Assembly (NCBI GenBank): GCA_007128525.1
Contig: SKXG01000168.1
Location: 1-5,192 of the forward strand
Length of the DNA stretch: 5,192 nt
Direction: 5' to 3'
Source of the DNA: Pseudomonadales bacterium
Lineage (GTDB): Bacteria; Pseudomonadota; Gammaproteobacteria; Pseudomonadales; Azotimanducaceae
How positions within the stretch are numbered: the first letter of the stretch is position 1; every line of letters begins with the position of its first letter. Under the pieces are notes generated by a model, which worked only from the letters and a program-made list of their open reading frames with translations, made no database searches and was not told the DNA's origin. Shown here piece by piece: positions 4,912 through 5,192 of this stretch. Made by a program: the position numbers and the translations under genes.

Positions 4912-5192
4912 TCAGAACATGTCGTAGGGGTCCACATCCAGGTGCCAGCGTGCATCCCGGAAGCGCCGCTTGCTGTGTGCGGCGATCAGCGTATCCAACA
5001 CCTGATGCAGGGCTGGTCGGGCGTCGGCCAGCAGCAGCGTCTGCGCCCGAAAGCGGCCAGCCCGCTTCGGCATGGGCGCCGGTGCCGGCCCCAGAATATG
5101 CACGCCGGCACCAGGCTGAAGATTGTGGCTGAGCGTTCGCAGACAGTTCAGCGCTGACTCCGCGCTGGCGCCTTCGGCGCGCAGCAGGGCCA
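4912..5192 (-). CDS. priA: PriA, primosomal replication-restart helicase (C-terminal ~92 residues; runs off the right edge)
   Basis: This is the 3' end of priA, a superfamily 2 3'-to-5' DNA helicase that recognises abandoned forks and starts reloading of DnaB. Only the C-terminal part is present, and the frame is open to the right edge. It begins ALLRAEGASAESALNCL and continues through VHILGPAPAPMPKRAGRFRAQ to the end RWHLDVDPYDMF. E. coli PriA has the matching GPVPALAPKRGGRWRWQ segment and ends in a WVLDVDP motif, so the C-terminal domain is recognisable and intact. The helicase motifs and zinc-binding cysteines lie outside the window. The stop is 75 bases before the chosen ftsN-like start. 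The intervening gap shows no gene and no clear terminator, so readthrough into ftsN is possible. The call rests on this short region but the match is distinctive. Confidence 0.93.
   Translation of the reverse strand, partial: ALLRAEGASAESALNCLRTLSHNLQPGAGVHILGPAPAPMPKRAGRFRAQTLLLADARPALHQVLDTLIAAHSKRRFRDARWHLDVDPYDMF

Noticed and set aside
4318..5157. A 279-codon open frame on the plus strand, opposite the ftsN-like gene and priA
   Set aside because: It spans two real genes and their gap on the other strand, and its translation shows no motif or plausible start signal.

Overview
The window is a compact, GC-rich stretch of a gammaproteobacterial chromosome. Every gene I can support lies on the minus strand, so the locus reads from right to left. 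The order is priA (3' end only), a short ftsN-like SPOR gene, hslV, hslU, a DUF971 gene, ubiE, ubiJ and ubiB (5' end only). The combination of ubiE-ubiJ-ubiB, hslVU downstream of an ftsN-type gene, and a DUF971 gene after hslU is a gammaproteobacterial arrangement known from Pseudomonas-like relatives. The argS or cytR gene that I recall lying between priA and ftsN in Pseudomonas or E. coli is absent. The genus cannot be fixed from the sequence.

Layout from right to left: positions 5192-4912 encode the last ~92 residues of the replication-restart helicase PriA. Positions 4836-4246 encode a 196-residue FtsN-like divisome protein with a basic cytoplasmic tail, one membrane helix, a short linker and a SPOR domain. 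A 47-base gap follows, holding a good match to a sigma-32 heat-shock promoter, and then the HslVU protease: hslV (4198-3632) and hslU (3648-2320), which overlap by 17 bases. A small DUF971 protein (2299-1907) follows after 20 bases. After 69 more bases comes the ubiquinone group: ubiE (1837-1022, GTG start), ubiJ (1016-387, 5-base gap) and ubiB (390-1, ATGA overlap with ubiJ). No stretch of 300 bases lacks a gene.

Functionally the window joins three housekeeping themes. These are replication restart and cell division (PriA, FtsN), ATP-dependent proteolysis under heat stress (HslV peptidase, HslU unfoldase), and aerobic ubiquinone synthesis (UbiE C-methylation, UbiJ lipid-binding scaffold, UbiB atypical kinase/ATPase).

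I see no mobile element, CRISPR array, RNA gene or new defence-type system. The notable point is in HslU. The Walker B motif, normally Asp-Glu, reads Asp-Pro (FLDPLDK, Pro254), while every other ATPase motif I can see is intact. Other points worth a second look are the sigma-32-like promoter at the ftsN stop codon, a 22-bp perfect palindrome inside the start of ubiJ, paired inverted repeats at the 3' end of hslU, and an unusually short FtsN with a candidate E-domain-like motif.
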